Shown: positions 44,272 to 52,268 of the stretch, piece after piece | Position numbering within the stretch: position 1 is the stretch's first letter | Layout of the letters: each line of letters begins with the position of its first letter | DNA from: CBDBZX01 sp965213645 | GTDB lineage: Bacteria > Deinococcota > Deinococci > Deinococcales > Trueperaceae | Direction of reading: 5' to 3' | Assembly (NCBI GenBank): GCA_965213645.1 | Contig: CBDBZX010000004.1 | Coordinates: 310,001 to 374,000 of the forward strand | Length of the DNA: 64,000 nucleotides | The notes under the pieces: generated by a model | Told to the model about the DNA's origin: nothing | The model's database searches: none | Seen by the model: the letters and a program-made list of their open reading frames with translations, nothing else | Made by a program: the position numbers and the translations under genes

Positions 44272-44351
44272 ATAGTTTTTCCGAAGGAAGCTCGAGCGTG
44301 CACACATTTCCTCTCAGCGGTATGCTGTGGCGTCTTCTAGGAGGTTCTTTG

Positions 44352-45458
44352 GTGAAACTTGAACGTATCGAACTGCGCGAGGTGCACCTCACACTGCGCT
44401 TCCGCTTCCAAACGAGTTTCGGCGTTGAGCAGAAGTTTCGCAAGCTGCTCGTGACGCTTTACAGTGAGGGGCTCGAGGGTTACGGCGAGGCTACGGCTAA
44501 CGTCGCACCGGGCTATTCGTACGAAACCGTCGATACCGCGTGGCTTGCGCTCAAGGAATTCGCCATACCTCAGGTCATCGGCAAGAATTACGCCACGCCC
44601 GCCCAACTTCTGGGCGATTTAGCGCCGATTCGCGGACACAACATGGCGGTGGGGGCGCTCGAGACGGCCTTTTGGGACTTACAAGCAAAAGCAGCAAATA
44701 TCCCGCTTTGGGTCCTGCTCGGCGGCGAGCGCACCGCACACCCGGTAGGGGCGTCGCTGGGGATTCAGGGAAGTATTGAAGAGACCGTCGAACTCGCCCA
44801 GGCTCACGCCGAAGAGGGCTACAAACGCCTCAAGTTCAAGATCAAACCGGGTTGGGACGTCGCCCCGCTACGCGCCGTGAGAGACGCCTTGCCCGACATG
44901 CCCCTCACCGTAGACGCCAACAGCGCATATTCACTTACTGACACACGGGTGTTCCAGCAACTCGACGAACTCGGCTTGGACTACATCGAGCAACCGTTGG
45001 CCCATGACGACCTCTTCGACCACGCACAGCTTCAGCGCCAACTCGCCACGCCGCTCTGTTTAGACGAGTCCATCCACTCGCCCGAGGACGCCCGCAAAGG
45101 TTTGCAGCTTGACGCGGGGCGCGTCATCAACATCAAGGTGGGGCGCGTGCGCGGTCACTTGCAGGCGCGGCGCACGCACGACGTAGCGCTCTCGTTCGGT
45201 GCGCCTGTGTGGTGCGGGGGGATGTTAGAACTCGGCGTCGGCAGAGCGCATAACTTGCACCTGAGTTCTCTGGCGGGCTTCACCTTACCGGGGGACACAT
45301 CTAGCGCCTCACGCTATTGGGACGAAGATGTTGTCGAACCACTTTTAGACGCGGTGGACGGTGTGCAGCACATCCCCGAAGGTCCGGGCATCGGAGTGAG
45401 CTTGAAGCGCGATTTTCTCGAGTCCATCACTGAGCGCGTCGAGACTTTTACGCCTTAG
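44352..45458 (+). CDS. NSAR/OSBS-family enolase-superfamily enzyme
   Basis: Enzymes of this family act as o-succinylbenzoate synthase (MenC) or N-acylamino-acid racemase. The protein has about 368 residues. Catalytic Lys pair: LKFKIKPG (near 165) and INIKVGRVRG (near 265). Metal ligands: VDANSAY, EQPL and LDES. The C-terminal GGMLELGVGRAHN is family-typical. GTG at 44352 is chosen because AGGAGG precedes it and the upstream part of the frame has no homology-like start. Menaquinone genes are not adjacent, and the FAH-family gene follows, so racemase or another role is as likely as MenC. Confidence 0.88.
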   Translation: MKLERIELREVHLTLRFRFQTSFGVEQKFRKLLVTLYSEGLEGYGEATANVAPGYSYETVDTAWLALKEFAIPQVIGKNYATPAQLLGDLAPIRGHNMAVGALETAFWDLQAKAANIPLWVLLGGERTAHPVGASLGIQGSIEETVELAQAHAEEGYKRLKFKIKPGWDVAPLRAVRDALPDMPLTVDANSAYSLTDTRVFQQLDELGLDYIEQPLAHDDLFDHAQLQRQLATPLCLDESIHSPEDARKGLQLDAGRVINIKVGRVRGHLQARRTHDVALSFGAPVWCGGMLELGVGRAHNLHLSSLAGFTLPGDTSSASRYWDEDVVEPLLDAVDGVQHIPEGPGIGVSLKRDFLESITERVETFTP

Positions 45459-45520
45459 CGACCTCTTTCGACCTCTTACCCGACATCTCGAGACTTGAGC
45501 CGCGCCTCTTACCTCATTGG

Positions 45521-45550
45521 TTGACTTAGGACGTGCGTTCACGCAAGATA
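45521..45550 (+). promoter_or_regulatory. leaderless promoter of the FAH-family gene
   Basis: TTGACT (45521-45526), an 18-nt spacer and AAGATA (45545-45550) precede the ATG at 45556 by 5 nt. Confidence 0.55.
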
Positions 45551-45555
45551 AAAAC

Positions 45556-46332
45556 ATGACCCAACTCGCAGATGACCTCATGAACGCTCGAAAAAACGCC
45601 ACGCTGCTCACGCCCCCCTCGTCCGAGCGAGACTTCAACCTCGCTGCCGCCTACGACATCACGGACGAGTTGATGAGGCGACGCACCGCGCAGCACCATG
45701 AGGTCATCGGGCGCAAAATTGGTCTAACGAACACAGCAGCCTGGGAAAAACTCGGCCTCGACGCGCCCGTGTGGGGTTATATGTACTCCGATACGGTGCA
45801 CTACGCGCAGGATAGCGAGATACGTCTCCCCTTAGAGGGGATGGCTGCACCTAAGCTCGAGCCCGAAATCATCTTCCGTTGGCGTGGCAATGAGGACAAC
45901 CTTTTAGACAATATCGAGTGGCTCGCTTTGGGCTATGAGGTCGTGGACTGCCACTATCCTGACTGGACCTTCAAGCCCGCCGACGCTGTGGCGGACTTTG
46001 GCTTGCACGCCGCGCTCATCGTAGGACAGCCATTTGTAGTAACGCAGGAGCGTAAGGAGGGCTTAGAGGATACCCTCAAAAATATTCGTGTGACGCTTTA
46101 CAAAGAGGGTGAAGAGGTTGCGCAAGGGAGCGGAGCGGATGTGATGGGGAGTCCTTTGAACGCTTTGGAAGGGCTGCTTAGCTTGCTAAAAGAACGCTCA
46201 GATTCGTTGAAACCAGGAGATATTGTTACGACGGGGACGTTTACGACGCCGACGCCCGTTCAGGTCGGAGAGAGGTATACGGCGGTGGTGGAGGGGGTGG
46301 GTTTGAGTCCTCTACAAATCACCCTGACTTAA
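45556..46332 (+). CDS. FAH-family 2-keto-4-pentenoate hydratase / oxalocrotonate decarboxylase
   Basis: This 258-residue protein belongs to the MhpD/DmpE-DmpH branch of the fumarylacetoacetate hydrolase superfamily. Metal-binding Glu pair is in KLEPEIIF near 104, and the late GDIVTTGTFTTPTPVQVGERY is diagnostic for hydratases/decarboxylases of aromatic meta-cleavage. No meta-cleavage dioxygenase is in the window, so the substrate is uncertain. The start at 45556 is set by the promoter spacing; 13 upstream codons in frame are left out. An inverted repeat follows at 46348. Confidence 0.85.
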   Translation: MTQLADDLMNARKNATLLTPPSSERDFNLAAAYDITDELMRRRTAQHHEVIGRKIGLTNTAAWEKLGLDAPVWGYMYSDTVHYAQDSEIRLPLEGMAAPKLEPEIIFRWRGNEDNLLDNIEWLALGYEVVDCHYPDWTFKPADAVADFGLHAALIVGQPFVVTQERKEGLEDTLKNIRVTLYKEGEEVAQGSGADVMGSPLNALEGLLSLLKERSDSLKPGDIVTTGTFTTPTPVQVGERYTAVVEGVGLSPLQITLT

Positions 46333-46347
46333 CTCGGTTTAGTAACG

Positions 46348-46381
46348 CTAACGAAAGGATAAGCCCCTAACCTTTCGTTAG
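46348..46381. terminator. hairpin after the FAH-family gene
   Basis: CTAACGAAAGG and CCTTTCGTTAG are perfect 11-bp arms around 12 nt. No T-run follows on the plus strand, so termination strength is uncertain. Related words (GTAACGCTAACG, TTTCGTTAC) lie on each side. Confidence 0.5.
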
Positions 46382-46480
46382 CCAGATGCTAATGAAACTT
46401 TCTTTCGTTACAGCAGCTTTCCAAGGATTGGGTTATCCCCTTTCAAGCGCTTCACGATCATGGGGTAAAATAACTTAACT

Positions 46481-47803
46481 ATGATTACTAAGATCGAAAT
46501 AGATGGGTTCAAAAGCTTTGAAAACTTCAGCATGGAGTTTCGTCCTTTTACCGTGATTGCTGGTGTCAACGGCGTCGGTAAGTCCAACCTGTTTGACGCG
46601 ATGCGCCATTTATCAGATTTAGTAAGTGACAAAACATTGCGAGAGTCTTTTGAAACTGATAGAGGCTCACTCTTTGACCTCTTCACACGCTATCCGAATG
46701 GAGAGCGTAAACACCGGATTGGCTATGCTGTCGAGTTGCTTCTTCCCAAGTCTGTCGAGGACGAGTTTTCGGAAAAGGAGCAGCTCAAGTATTTAAGAGT
46801 GCGCTACGAACTAACAGTTAGTGCGGATGATGAAGGAAGGTTTCAGATAGAGAAGGAGCACCTTATACCTATCCAGCGCGGAAAAGATGAATTTCTGAAG
46901 CGTCATAAAGAGATTAAACAGGAACTACCTTCGCTTACTGGCGGACGTAGTAAACCTTTTATAGGCACCGATGAGGATGGCAACAGCATCACGATTTCTC
47001 AGGATGGAAACGCGGGTAACAAAAGGACTGTGAGCTTGCAGGGTGCAAAAAGGACTGTGCTGTCTAGTATCACGACGGTTGAGTTTCCTCACGCTTATGC
47101 AACAAAAAACATATTACGTAATATACATTTTCTACAGCTCAATCCAGAAAAGCTTAGAGAGCCGTCAACAGTTGGTGCGTCCGATACTTTAGAACCAGAT
47201 GGAAGTCATCTAGCAGCAATGGTAGCAAGACTTCGCGACGAGGAGCCCGACGTAGAGCAGATGATTTCCAACGACCTGTCGAGCGTCATACCCGGCGTTG
47301 CTAAATTCATTTTGCGTAAGGATGAAGTTAGAAATGAGTATCTGATTACTATAGAGCACATAGACGGTCACGAAATACCCTCAAAGCTTCTTTCTGACGG
47401 AACTTTGAGAATTCTAGCCCTTATCGCTATTAGCTACGACCCTCAGTTTAATGGAATCATCATTCTCGAGGAACCGGAAAATGGAGTCCACCCAGAGCGT
47501 ATCGCCCACATCGTAGAACTTTTGCAAGATATAACAGAGGCTTCAGATATGTTCTCCGACGCAAAGCAGGTTATAACAAATACCCATTCAAGCATATTAG
47601 TAAACGTCGTGGACAAAAGATTTCTAGCTGTTGCCCGACCTGCAACTATCGTAAGCCAAGAGCTAGGCAGTCACACGATTACTACCGTGAATTATGTCAG
47701 CGCGAATGGCGAGTTATTTTCGGGTGACAATGACGTATTAGCACTCTATGAGGTAAAGGCGCTGCTTGAATACGGTAGGGAAAGAGAAACTCCGGTTATC
47801 TAG
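46481..47803 (+). CDS. AAA/ABC-type ATPase of a two-gene module (AriA- or OLD-like)
   Basis: This is an SMC/ABC-like ATPase of 440 residues. Walker A GVNGVGKSN is at 28-36, followed by the usual FDAM; the signature SDGTLRILAL lies near 304-313; Walker B IIILEEPENGVHP near 326-338; and the H-loop NTHSS near 366. This combination is that of OLD/RloA/AriA-type ATPases associated with phage defence. The TOPRIM-like gene begins 2 bp after the stop. The region is more AT-rich than its neighbours. Predicted to sense a phage component and control the partner; this is inference. Confidence 0.82.
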   Translation: MITKIEIDGFKSFENFSMEFRPFTVIAGVNGVGKSNLFDAMRHLSDLVSDKTLRESFETDRGSLFDLFTRYPNGERKHRIGYAVELLLPKSVEDEFSEKEQLKYLRVRYELTVSADDEGRFQIEKEHLIPIQRGKDEFLKRHKEIKQELPSLTGGRSKPFIGTDEDGNSITISQDGNAGNKRTVSLQGAKRTVLSSITTVEFPHAYATKNILRNIHFLQLNPEKLREPSTVGASDTLEPDGSHLAAMVARLRDEEPDVEQMISNDLSSVIPGVAKFILRKDEVRNEYLITIEHIDGHEIPSKLLSDGTLRILALIAISYDPQFNGIIILEEPENGVHPERIAHIVELLQDITEASDMFSDAKQVITNTHSSILVNVVDKRFLAVARPATIVSQELGSHTITTVNYVSANGELFSGDNDVLALYEVKALLEYGRERETPVI

Positions 47804-47805
47804 CA

Positions 47806-48414
47806 GTGCAGCAAATCTTGTTCGGTGTCTACACAGAAGGTCTAACAGATGACAGATATTTTCCGACTCTTTTGGATAGGTACGTTGCTCACCTGTGCTC
47901 TGAAAAAGGGGTAGACATCATAGTGGTGCAACCATATCTCATACCGCGCTCAAGAGGTGAGTTCATTGAACAGATGAAAGAAGTTGAGAAGAAGTGCAAG
48001 GGATTACAGTATATCTTCATTCATAGCGACGCCGATGGACCGACTACGGATAAAGTCATTGAAAATAAGTGGCAACCTTGGATGGAAAGGTGCGAACAGC
48101 CTGAAAAGTGGATTCCGGTTATTCCCGTGAAGATGCTCGAGTCATGGCTTTTAGCGGATAGAGAAGCGTTAAAGTCCACTTTCATTATTAACCCTGCCGA
48201 AGTCGCAAAAATTTTAGGCAGTTCGAGTCCTGAACAAATTCCTAACCCAAAAGCGAAACTCGGCGAAATTATCAGAGCGGGAAAGCAGAGGAAAACAATG
48301 GGATATGAGGAAAACCTTGCGCGACGGTCTAGGTTTTCTGAACTCGAGAAACTGTCCAGCTTTCAAGAATTGAGAGAGCACTTGATGAAAACTATGTTTC
48401 GGCAAGCGGACTGA
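47806..48414 (+). CDS. TOPRIM-like (DUF4276-type) putative nuclease effector
   Basis: This 202-residue protein starts with GTG immediately after the ATPase gene. It has TOPRIM-like residues: Glu11 in VYTEGLTDDRYF and the DxD of FIHSDADGPT at 75-77, plus a conserved late PVKMLESWLLADREAL. I associate these with the DUF4276 family, which often follows AAA ATPases. Such pairs resemble PARIS (AriA with a TOPRIM AriB) and split OLD nucleases. Whether it cleaves tRNA or DNA, or nothing, cannot be told. It has no detectable membrane segment. Confidence 0.72.
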   Translation: MQQILFGVYTEGLTDDRYFPTLLDRYVAHLCSEKGVDIIVVQPYLIPRSRGEFIEQMKEVEKKCKGLQYIFIHSDADGPTTDKVIENKWQPWMERCEQPEKWIPVIPVKMLESWLLADREALKSTFIINPAEVAKILGSSSPEQIPNPKAKLGEIIRAGKQRKTMGYEENLARRSRFSELEKLSSFQELREHLMKTMFRQAD

Positions 48415-48473
48415 ACTTTGTCTAGCAACCTCTTGCTTTTTCCCCTTCAATCCTTCATCATCTAAGGTAACAG

Positions 48474-48559
48474 CCACGGGGAGTACCGATGGCGGCTCTC
48501 TTTGTTTCTCTATTCAGATCAGAGCCGTAGGACTCCAAAACGCCGTGGTCTTTTTCTTT
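48474..48559 (+). ncRNA. long structured hairpin with T-run upstream of the DHS-like gene
   Basis: One extended hairpin: outer stem CCACGG/CCGTGG; middle stem GGAGTACC with a bulged A paired to GGACTCC; inner stem CGGCTCT/AGAGCCG; 21-nt terminal loop; and asymmetric internal loops between stems. TCTTTTTCTTT follows. It could be a simple terminator of the AAA-TOPRIM operon. The layered loops and position about 60 bp before the DHS-like start also fit a cis-regulatory attenuator. I do not recognise a known riboswitch class. Confidence 0.55.
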
Positions 48560-48620
48560 GCACTCTTCCTAAGCCACGAACACCTTAGCGTTTACAAGCT
48601 CAGACGGAGGCTAAACAAAG

Positions 48621-49658
48621 ATGCAAAAGCAAGACTTCCTCAAAGACACCGTCGAACATATCGACATTAAAGAAACGGACGTCGTGCCACTAGTCGAGGC
48701 GATGGGCAAAACCGCCTTTTCAGCGCGTACGCTTTCAAGGGCCGCTAAAATCTTCGACATGATGATTCGCGACGAGGACTCAGGTATTATCCTGACGCTC
48801 GCGGGCAGCATCATCTCGGCGGGGCAAAAGCTCGTGATTCTCGACCTCATCCGCAACGATATGATTGACGCCATCGTCTCGACGGGCGCGAACATCGTGG
48901 ATCAGGACTTCTTCGAAGGTCTCGGCTACAAGCATTATCAGGGCGACACCTTTGCGGACGACAACACGCTACGCGAACTCGCCATTGACCGGATTTACGA
49001 TACCTATATTGACGAGGACGAGCTGCGCATGTGTGATGATACGGTTCGGCAGATTGCAGACGGTATGAAGCCGGGGGCGTACAGCTCGAGAGAGTTCATC
49101 CTCGAGATGGGCCGCTACCTCGTTCAAAACGACTTAGGGCAAGATTCCATCGTCCGCGAGTGCTATGAGCGCGGCGTCCCTATCTTTGTCCCTGCCTTCA
49201 GCGACTGCTCGGCAGGCTTTGGGTTGGTGTTTCACCAGACGCAGCATCCCGACGCGCACGTCTCGATCGATTCAGTCAAAGATTTTCGCGAACTCACCCA
49301 AATCAAAATCGCGCAGGGTACGACGGGTATCTTCATGATCGGCGGCGGTGTCCCTAAAAACTTCGTGCAAGACATCGTTGTTTCAGCGGAGTTCTTAGGG
49401 CATGACGCGGCGATGCACAAGTACGCTGTGCAGCTTACGGTGGCCGACGAGCGCGACGGCGCACTCTCGGGCTCGACACTCAAGGAGGCGAACTCGTGGG
49501 GCAAGGTGGACTTAGCGTATGAGCAGATGGTCTACGGTGAGGCGACGGTGACGCTACCTTTAATCGCGGGCTACGCCTATCACAAGCGCGGTTGGGAAGG
49601 GCGTGCGCCAAGAGAATACAATAAGCTCTTCGAGGCGAAGGAGGTTGTCGGCGCGTAA
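48621..49658 (+). CDS. deoxyhypusine-synthase-like protein
   Basis: This protein belongs to the DHS family (NAD-dependent aminobutyl transfer from spermidine), 345 residues. Family motifs are clear: TLAGSIISAGQKL, STGANIVDQDFFEGLG, the GGGVPKNFVQD nucleotide loop, and the active-site Lys in EANSWGKV near 294. Bacteria lack eIF5A, so bacterial members are thought to make homospermidine-like or other polyamines, or modify another target. Ribosome site GGAGG lies 11 nt upstream. A structured RNA precedes it. Confidence 0.9.
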   Translation: MQKQDFLKDTVEHIDIKETDVVPLVEAMGKTAFSARTLSRAAKIFDMMIRDEDSGIILTLAGSIISAGQKLVILDLIRNDMIDAIVSTGANIVDQDFFEGLGYKHYQGDTFADDNTLRELAIDRIYDTYIDEDELRMCDDTVRQIADGMKPGAYSSREFILEMGRYLVQNDLGQDSIVRECYERGVPIFVPAFSDCSAGFGLVFHQTQHPDAHVSIDSVKDFRELTQIKIAQGTTGIFMIGGGVPKNFVQDIVVSAEFLGHDAAMHKYAVQLTVADERDGALSGSTLKEANSWGKVDLAYEQMVYGEATVTLPLIAGYAYHKRGWEGRAPREYNKLFEAKEVVGA

Positions 49659-49700
49659 ACGGTTGAAAGTCGGTTGAGCCTAACACTAAGAAATGTCATT

Positions 49701-49813
49701 AGACCTCTTGCAAAAGTACCGCGTTACCCACTGAGAGCGTCTACTCATACTCGCTCTGCTCGGCAAAAGCGGAAGCCGGGCATTCGCCCGCCCCCCACTT
49801 TCGCAAGAGGTCT
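49701..49813. mobile_element. 113-bp MITE nested in a family B repeat
   Basis: Terminal inverted repeats are AGACCTCTTGCAAAAGT and ACTTTCGCAAGAGGTCT (one mismatch). It is flanked by the direct repeat ATT (49698-49700 and 49814-49816) and splits the TGTCATT/CTGAACG start of a family B element, so the insertion and 3-bp target duplication are visible. It contains the word CTACTCATACTCGCTCTGC, related to the tail of family C. A 3-bp duplication of form ANT recalls some IS5-family elements, from memory. Confidence 0.8.
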
Positions 49814-49928
49814 ATTCTGAACGGAACGCAGTGTAGTCCCCTTTCGGGGATGAACGATGAAGAATCTCTGCCCTTGCCTCCTCTGGCTGAGAGTGAGAAA
49901 CGAGACCCTTCGACAAGCTCAGGGTGAC
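49814..49928. repeat. repeat family B copy 4, split by the MITE
   Basis: Continues from TGTCATT at 49694-49700. It reads ATTCTGAACGGAACGCAG, the CCCCTTTCGGGGATGAACGA module, GAATCTCTGCCCTTGCC and GAGACCCTTCGACAAGCTCA. The gap 49659-50003 holds only repeats. Confidence 0.7.
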
Positions 49929-50003
49929 ATTAAGCAGGATTCAACCCACTTTGTTTCTATTTAGCCGACTCAACTTCCCCCTCTATTCCTGTCTCACAGC
50001 GCC

Positions 50004-50033
50004 TTGACACCTCACCTCGTAAGCCCTTAATCT
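50004..50033 (+). promoter_or_regulatory. leaderless promoter of the yceD-rpmF operon
   Basis: TTGACA (50004-50009), 18-nt spacer, TAATCT (50028-50033), then 6 nt to the ATG at 50040. The clearest complete example of this promoter type in the window. Confidence 0.75.
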
Positions 50034-50039
50034 TAGGGG

Positions 50040-50603
50040 ATGTCTAGGCAAGATGCAATTCTCAACTTAGCAAGTTTACTCAAGCAAGACCCCGAAGCGG
50101 GGGGCGAGGTTGAGGGTGACGGGCTGCTCATGCCCGAGGACGCGCTTTTAGAGGCGGATGGGCTCAGGTTGGCGGAGCCTTTGGAGTGGCATCTCAGCGT
50201 GCGCTCCACAGGCGGTGACGACGACTATCTCTTGATGGGTGACGTGTTGGGAACTGCCGTGCAGGAGTGCCGCCGCTGCTTAACGGATGTTGCCACGACG
50301 CTCCGCACCGACCTCGTCTATCCGATGGCGTATAAAGCGGGCAGCGGCAACCTGACCTTAAAAGAGTCCGAAGACGAGGATGACGTGCTCATCTTCGGCA
50401 AGCCCGAGGTGGATTTTGCAACACTCCTAACGCAGATTTTTGCGATTGATCTGCCCCTTACGGTGCTCTGCAAGGAGGACTGCAAAGGGCTCTCCATCGA
50501 CGGCGTCAACCTGAACGACCACCCCGAGCACGAAGCCGCCGTGAGGGTGGAGCAGCCCGAATCACCCTTTGCCGCGCTGAAAGATTTAGACCTCAATAAT
50601 TAG
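50040..50603 (+). CDS. yceD: YceD/DUF177 family protein
   Basis: This protein has 187 residues and belongs to the DUF177 (YceD) family, needed for normal 23S rRNA accumulation in E. coli and plants. The conserved CRRC pair (ECRRCLTDV near 78) and the later CKEDCKGL (near 143-150) form the zinc-binding-like motif of the family. As in most bacteria it is followed directly by rpmF. The protein is acidic and soluble. The start is fixed by a TTGACA/TAATCT leaderless promoter. Confidence 0.88.
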   Translation: MSRQDAILNLASLLKQDPEAGGEVEGDGLLMPEDALLEADGLRLAEPLEWHLSVRSTGGDDDYLLMGDVLGTAVQECRRCLTDVATTLRTDLVYPMAYKAGSGNLTLKESEDEDDVLIFGKPEVDFATLLTQIFAIDLPLTVLCKEDCKGLSIDGVNLNDHPEHEAAVRVEQPESPFAALKDLDLNN

Positions 50604-50633
50604 ATAGAATTAGCTAGATAAAAGGAGTTTGTT

Positions 50634-50825
50634 ATGGCGAAGCACCCCGTACCCAAAAAACGCATGTCCAAAGCGAGACGAGACTCGAGGCGCGGCCACG
50701 ATTCCCTCTCTGCTCCTAATCTCGTCCCCTGCGCTCAGTGCAGCGAACTTAAACCCAGCCACGTGGTCTGCCCACACTGCGGCTCGTACGCAGGTCGGCA
50801 AGTTTTGGATGTTGACAACTACTAG
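50634..50825 (+). CDS. rpmF: 50S ribosomal protein L32
   Basis: This 63-residue L32 has the family start AKHPVPKKRMSKARRDSRR and four cysteines in two pairs (CAQC and CPHC near 33-49), a zinc-ribbon C+ form. Ribosome site AAGGAG precedes the ATG. It is the second gene of the yceD operon, the standard arrangement that leads into plsX or fabH; here fabH follows after repeat DNA. Confidence 0.95.
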   Translation: MAKHPVPKKRMSKARRDSRRGHDSLSAPNLVPCAQCSELKPSHVVCPHCGSYAGRQVLDVDNY

Positions 50826-50945
50826 CAGGTATCATCTGGTCGAAGACACTCTTACCCTATAAAACGCTGTTTAGCACGCACGTTATAAGATGATATTTGC
50901 GACACTTTGTCTTAGTATGTTTCGGGATCGCTATAACCTTTAGCG
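50825..50945. repeat. repeat family A copy 2 (left arm of an inverted pair)
   Basis: Begins GCAGGTATCATCTGGTC with ACCCTATAAAACGCTGT and TTAGCACGCAC inside, then ATAAGATGATATTTGC (end of the 76-bp core), followed by GACACTTTGTCTTAG. The core ends are themselves imperfect inverted repeats. It overlaps the last base of the rpmF stop. Confidence 0.75.
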
Positions 50946-50967
50946 TTTCACAATTAGAGAAAAGAGA

Positions 50968-50995
50968 AAGGCTGTTCGGCAGTCTTCTTTTTTTT
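50968..50995 (+). terminator. terminator in the loop of the family A pair
   Basis: AAGGCTG and CAGTCTT pair (one G-T) over TTCGG, followed by CTTTTTTTT. It would end the yceD-rpmF transcript about 140 bp after rpmF. Confidence 0.7.
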
Positions 50996-51084
50996 GGGTT
51001 GTGGGCTCGAGTCCAAACCACTCAATTATCTCGTGAATGTTCCACAAACACAATACACATACTAGCTGCAACGTACAGATGACA

Positions 51085-51204
51085 CCAAATACGCTTAGCA
51101 GTTTCATAACGTACCGAGCTTGTGTCACGCAGATATCATCTCTTAGTGTGCGTGCTAGACTACGCTTTATCTATTGAGGGCGTCTGTGACCAGATGATAC
51201 CTGC
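51085..51204. repeat. repeat family A copy 3 (right arm, inverted)
   Basis: The 76-bp core 51129-51204 is the reverse complement of copy 2 in outline (GCAGATATCATCTCTTAG, GCGTGCTAGACTACG, CAGATGATACCTGC). With copy 2 it forms a large stem-loop of about 380 bp between rpmF and fabH. The intervening DNA (50946-51084) contains a terminator and no gene. Confidence 0.75.
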
Positions 51205-51260
51205 TGTTTTGGTATAACATGCCCTATCTTAGACCGAGCGGACGTGGTTTCGTGACTCAC

Positions 51261-52268
51261 ATGAACGCCGAAAAACGTACTCAACGTGCCGGGATAAGCG
51301 CACTAGGCGCGTACGCTCCCGAAAACATCCTCAGCAACCAAGATTTAGAAAAGATGATGGACACCTCCGACGAGTGGATTACCTCTCGCACGGGCATCAA
51401 GCGGCGGCATATCGCGGCAGATAGGGAATTCACCTCTCACTTGGCGGTGAAGAGCGTGGAGAATTTGCGCTGTCGTCACGGCAAGGAGAGCTTAGAGGGC
51501 GTGGACATGGTTATCGTGGCGACGAATACGCCCGACGCGCTCTTTCCTTCTACTGCGTCTATCGTACAAAACCGCTTTGGGCTAGACGCGGGCGCGTTCG
51601 ACCTCTTGGCGGCGTGTCCGGGTTGGCTCTACGCGCTCTCGGTGGCAAAAGGGTACGTTGACGCAGGAATTTGTAGGAAAGTCTTGGCAATTGGCGCAGA
51701 GGCGCTCACCAAACTCGTGGACTGGGAAGACCGCAGCACGGCGGTGCTCTTTGGCGACGCGGCGGGCGCGGCGATTGTCGAGGCAGTGCCGGAGCCTTAC
51801 GGATTCTCCTCTTTTGTGTTGGGCGCGGACGGCTCGGGCGGCAAGTTCTTGCACGCTAGAGCGGTTGCGCCGTGTCTGCCTGACGGCACGAAGATGACAG
51901 ATAGGCTCTATCAAAACGGCGCAGAGGTCTTTAAGTTCGCGGTGCGCATTATGCAGAGCGCGTCGTTGGAGGCTATTGAGAAGGCGGGGCTCACCCCGGA
52001 CGACATCTCGCTCTTCGTGCCGCATCAGGCGAACTTGCGCATCATCAAAGCGGCGCGGGAGCGCCTAGAACTGCCCGAGGAGCGCGTGGTTGTGACTGTC
52101 AACGAATACGGCAACGTCTCGACAGCGAGCATCCCCTTGGCGCTCAAACACGCACTGGACAATGGGCGGATTCAAGCGGGGGACAAGCTGCTCTTGGTAG
52201 CGTTCGGCGCGGGGCTGACGTGGGCGTCCAGCGTTCTCACTTGGGGTGGTTTGGAGGCGGCGGCATGA
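51261..52268 (+). CDS. fabH: 3-oxoacyl-ACP synthase III (FabH)
   Basis: FabH condenses acetyl- or branched acyl-CoA with malonyl-ACP to start fatty-acid synthesis. The protein has about 335 residues with the Cys-His-Asn triad: Cys in LLAACPGWLYAL near 110, His in FVPHQANLRI near 250, Asn in VNEYGNVSTAS near 280. The motif around Cys is AACPG instead of the usual AACSG. Starts at 51219, 51252 (GTG) and 51261 are possible; 51261 is chosen because homology begins there. Its stop overlaps fabD as ATGA. Confidence 0.93.
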   Translation: MNAEKRTQRAGISALGAYAPENILSNQDLEKMMDTSDEWITSRTGIKRRHIAADREFTSHLAVKSVENLRCRHGKESLEGVDMVIVATNTPDALFPSTASIVQNRFGLDAGAFDLLAACPGWLYALSVAKGYVDAGICRKVLAIGAEALTKLVDWEDRSTAVLFGDAAGAAIVEAVPEPYGFSSFVLGADGSGGKFLHARAVAPCLPDGTKMTDRLYQNGAEVFKFAVRIMQSASLEAIEKAGLTPDDISLFVPHQANLRIIKAARERLELPEERVVVTVNEYGNVSTASIPLALKHALDNGRIQAGDKLLLVAFGAGLTWASSVLTWGGLEAAA

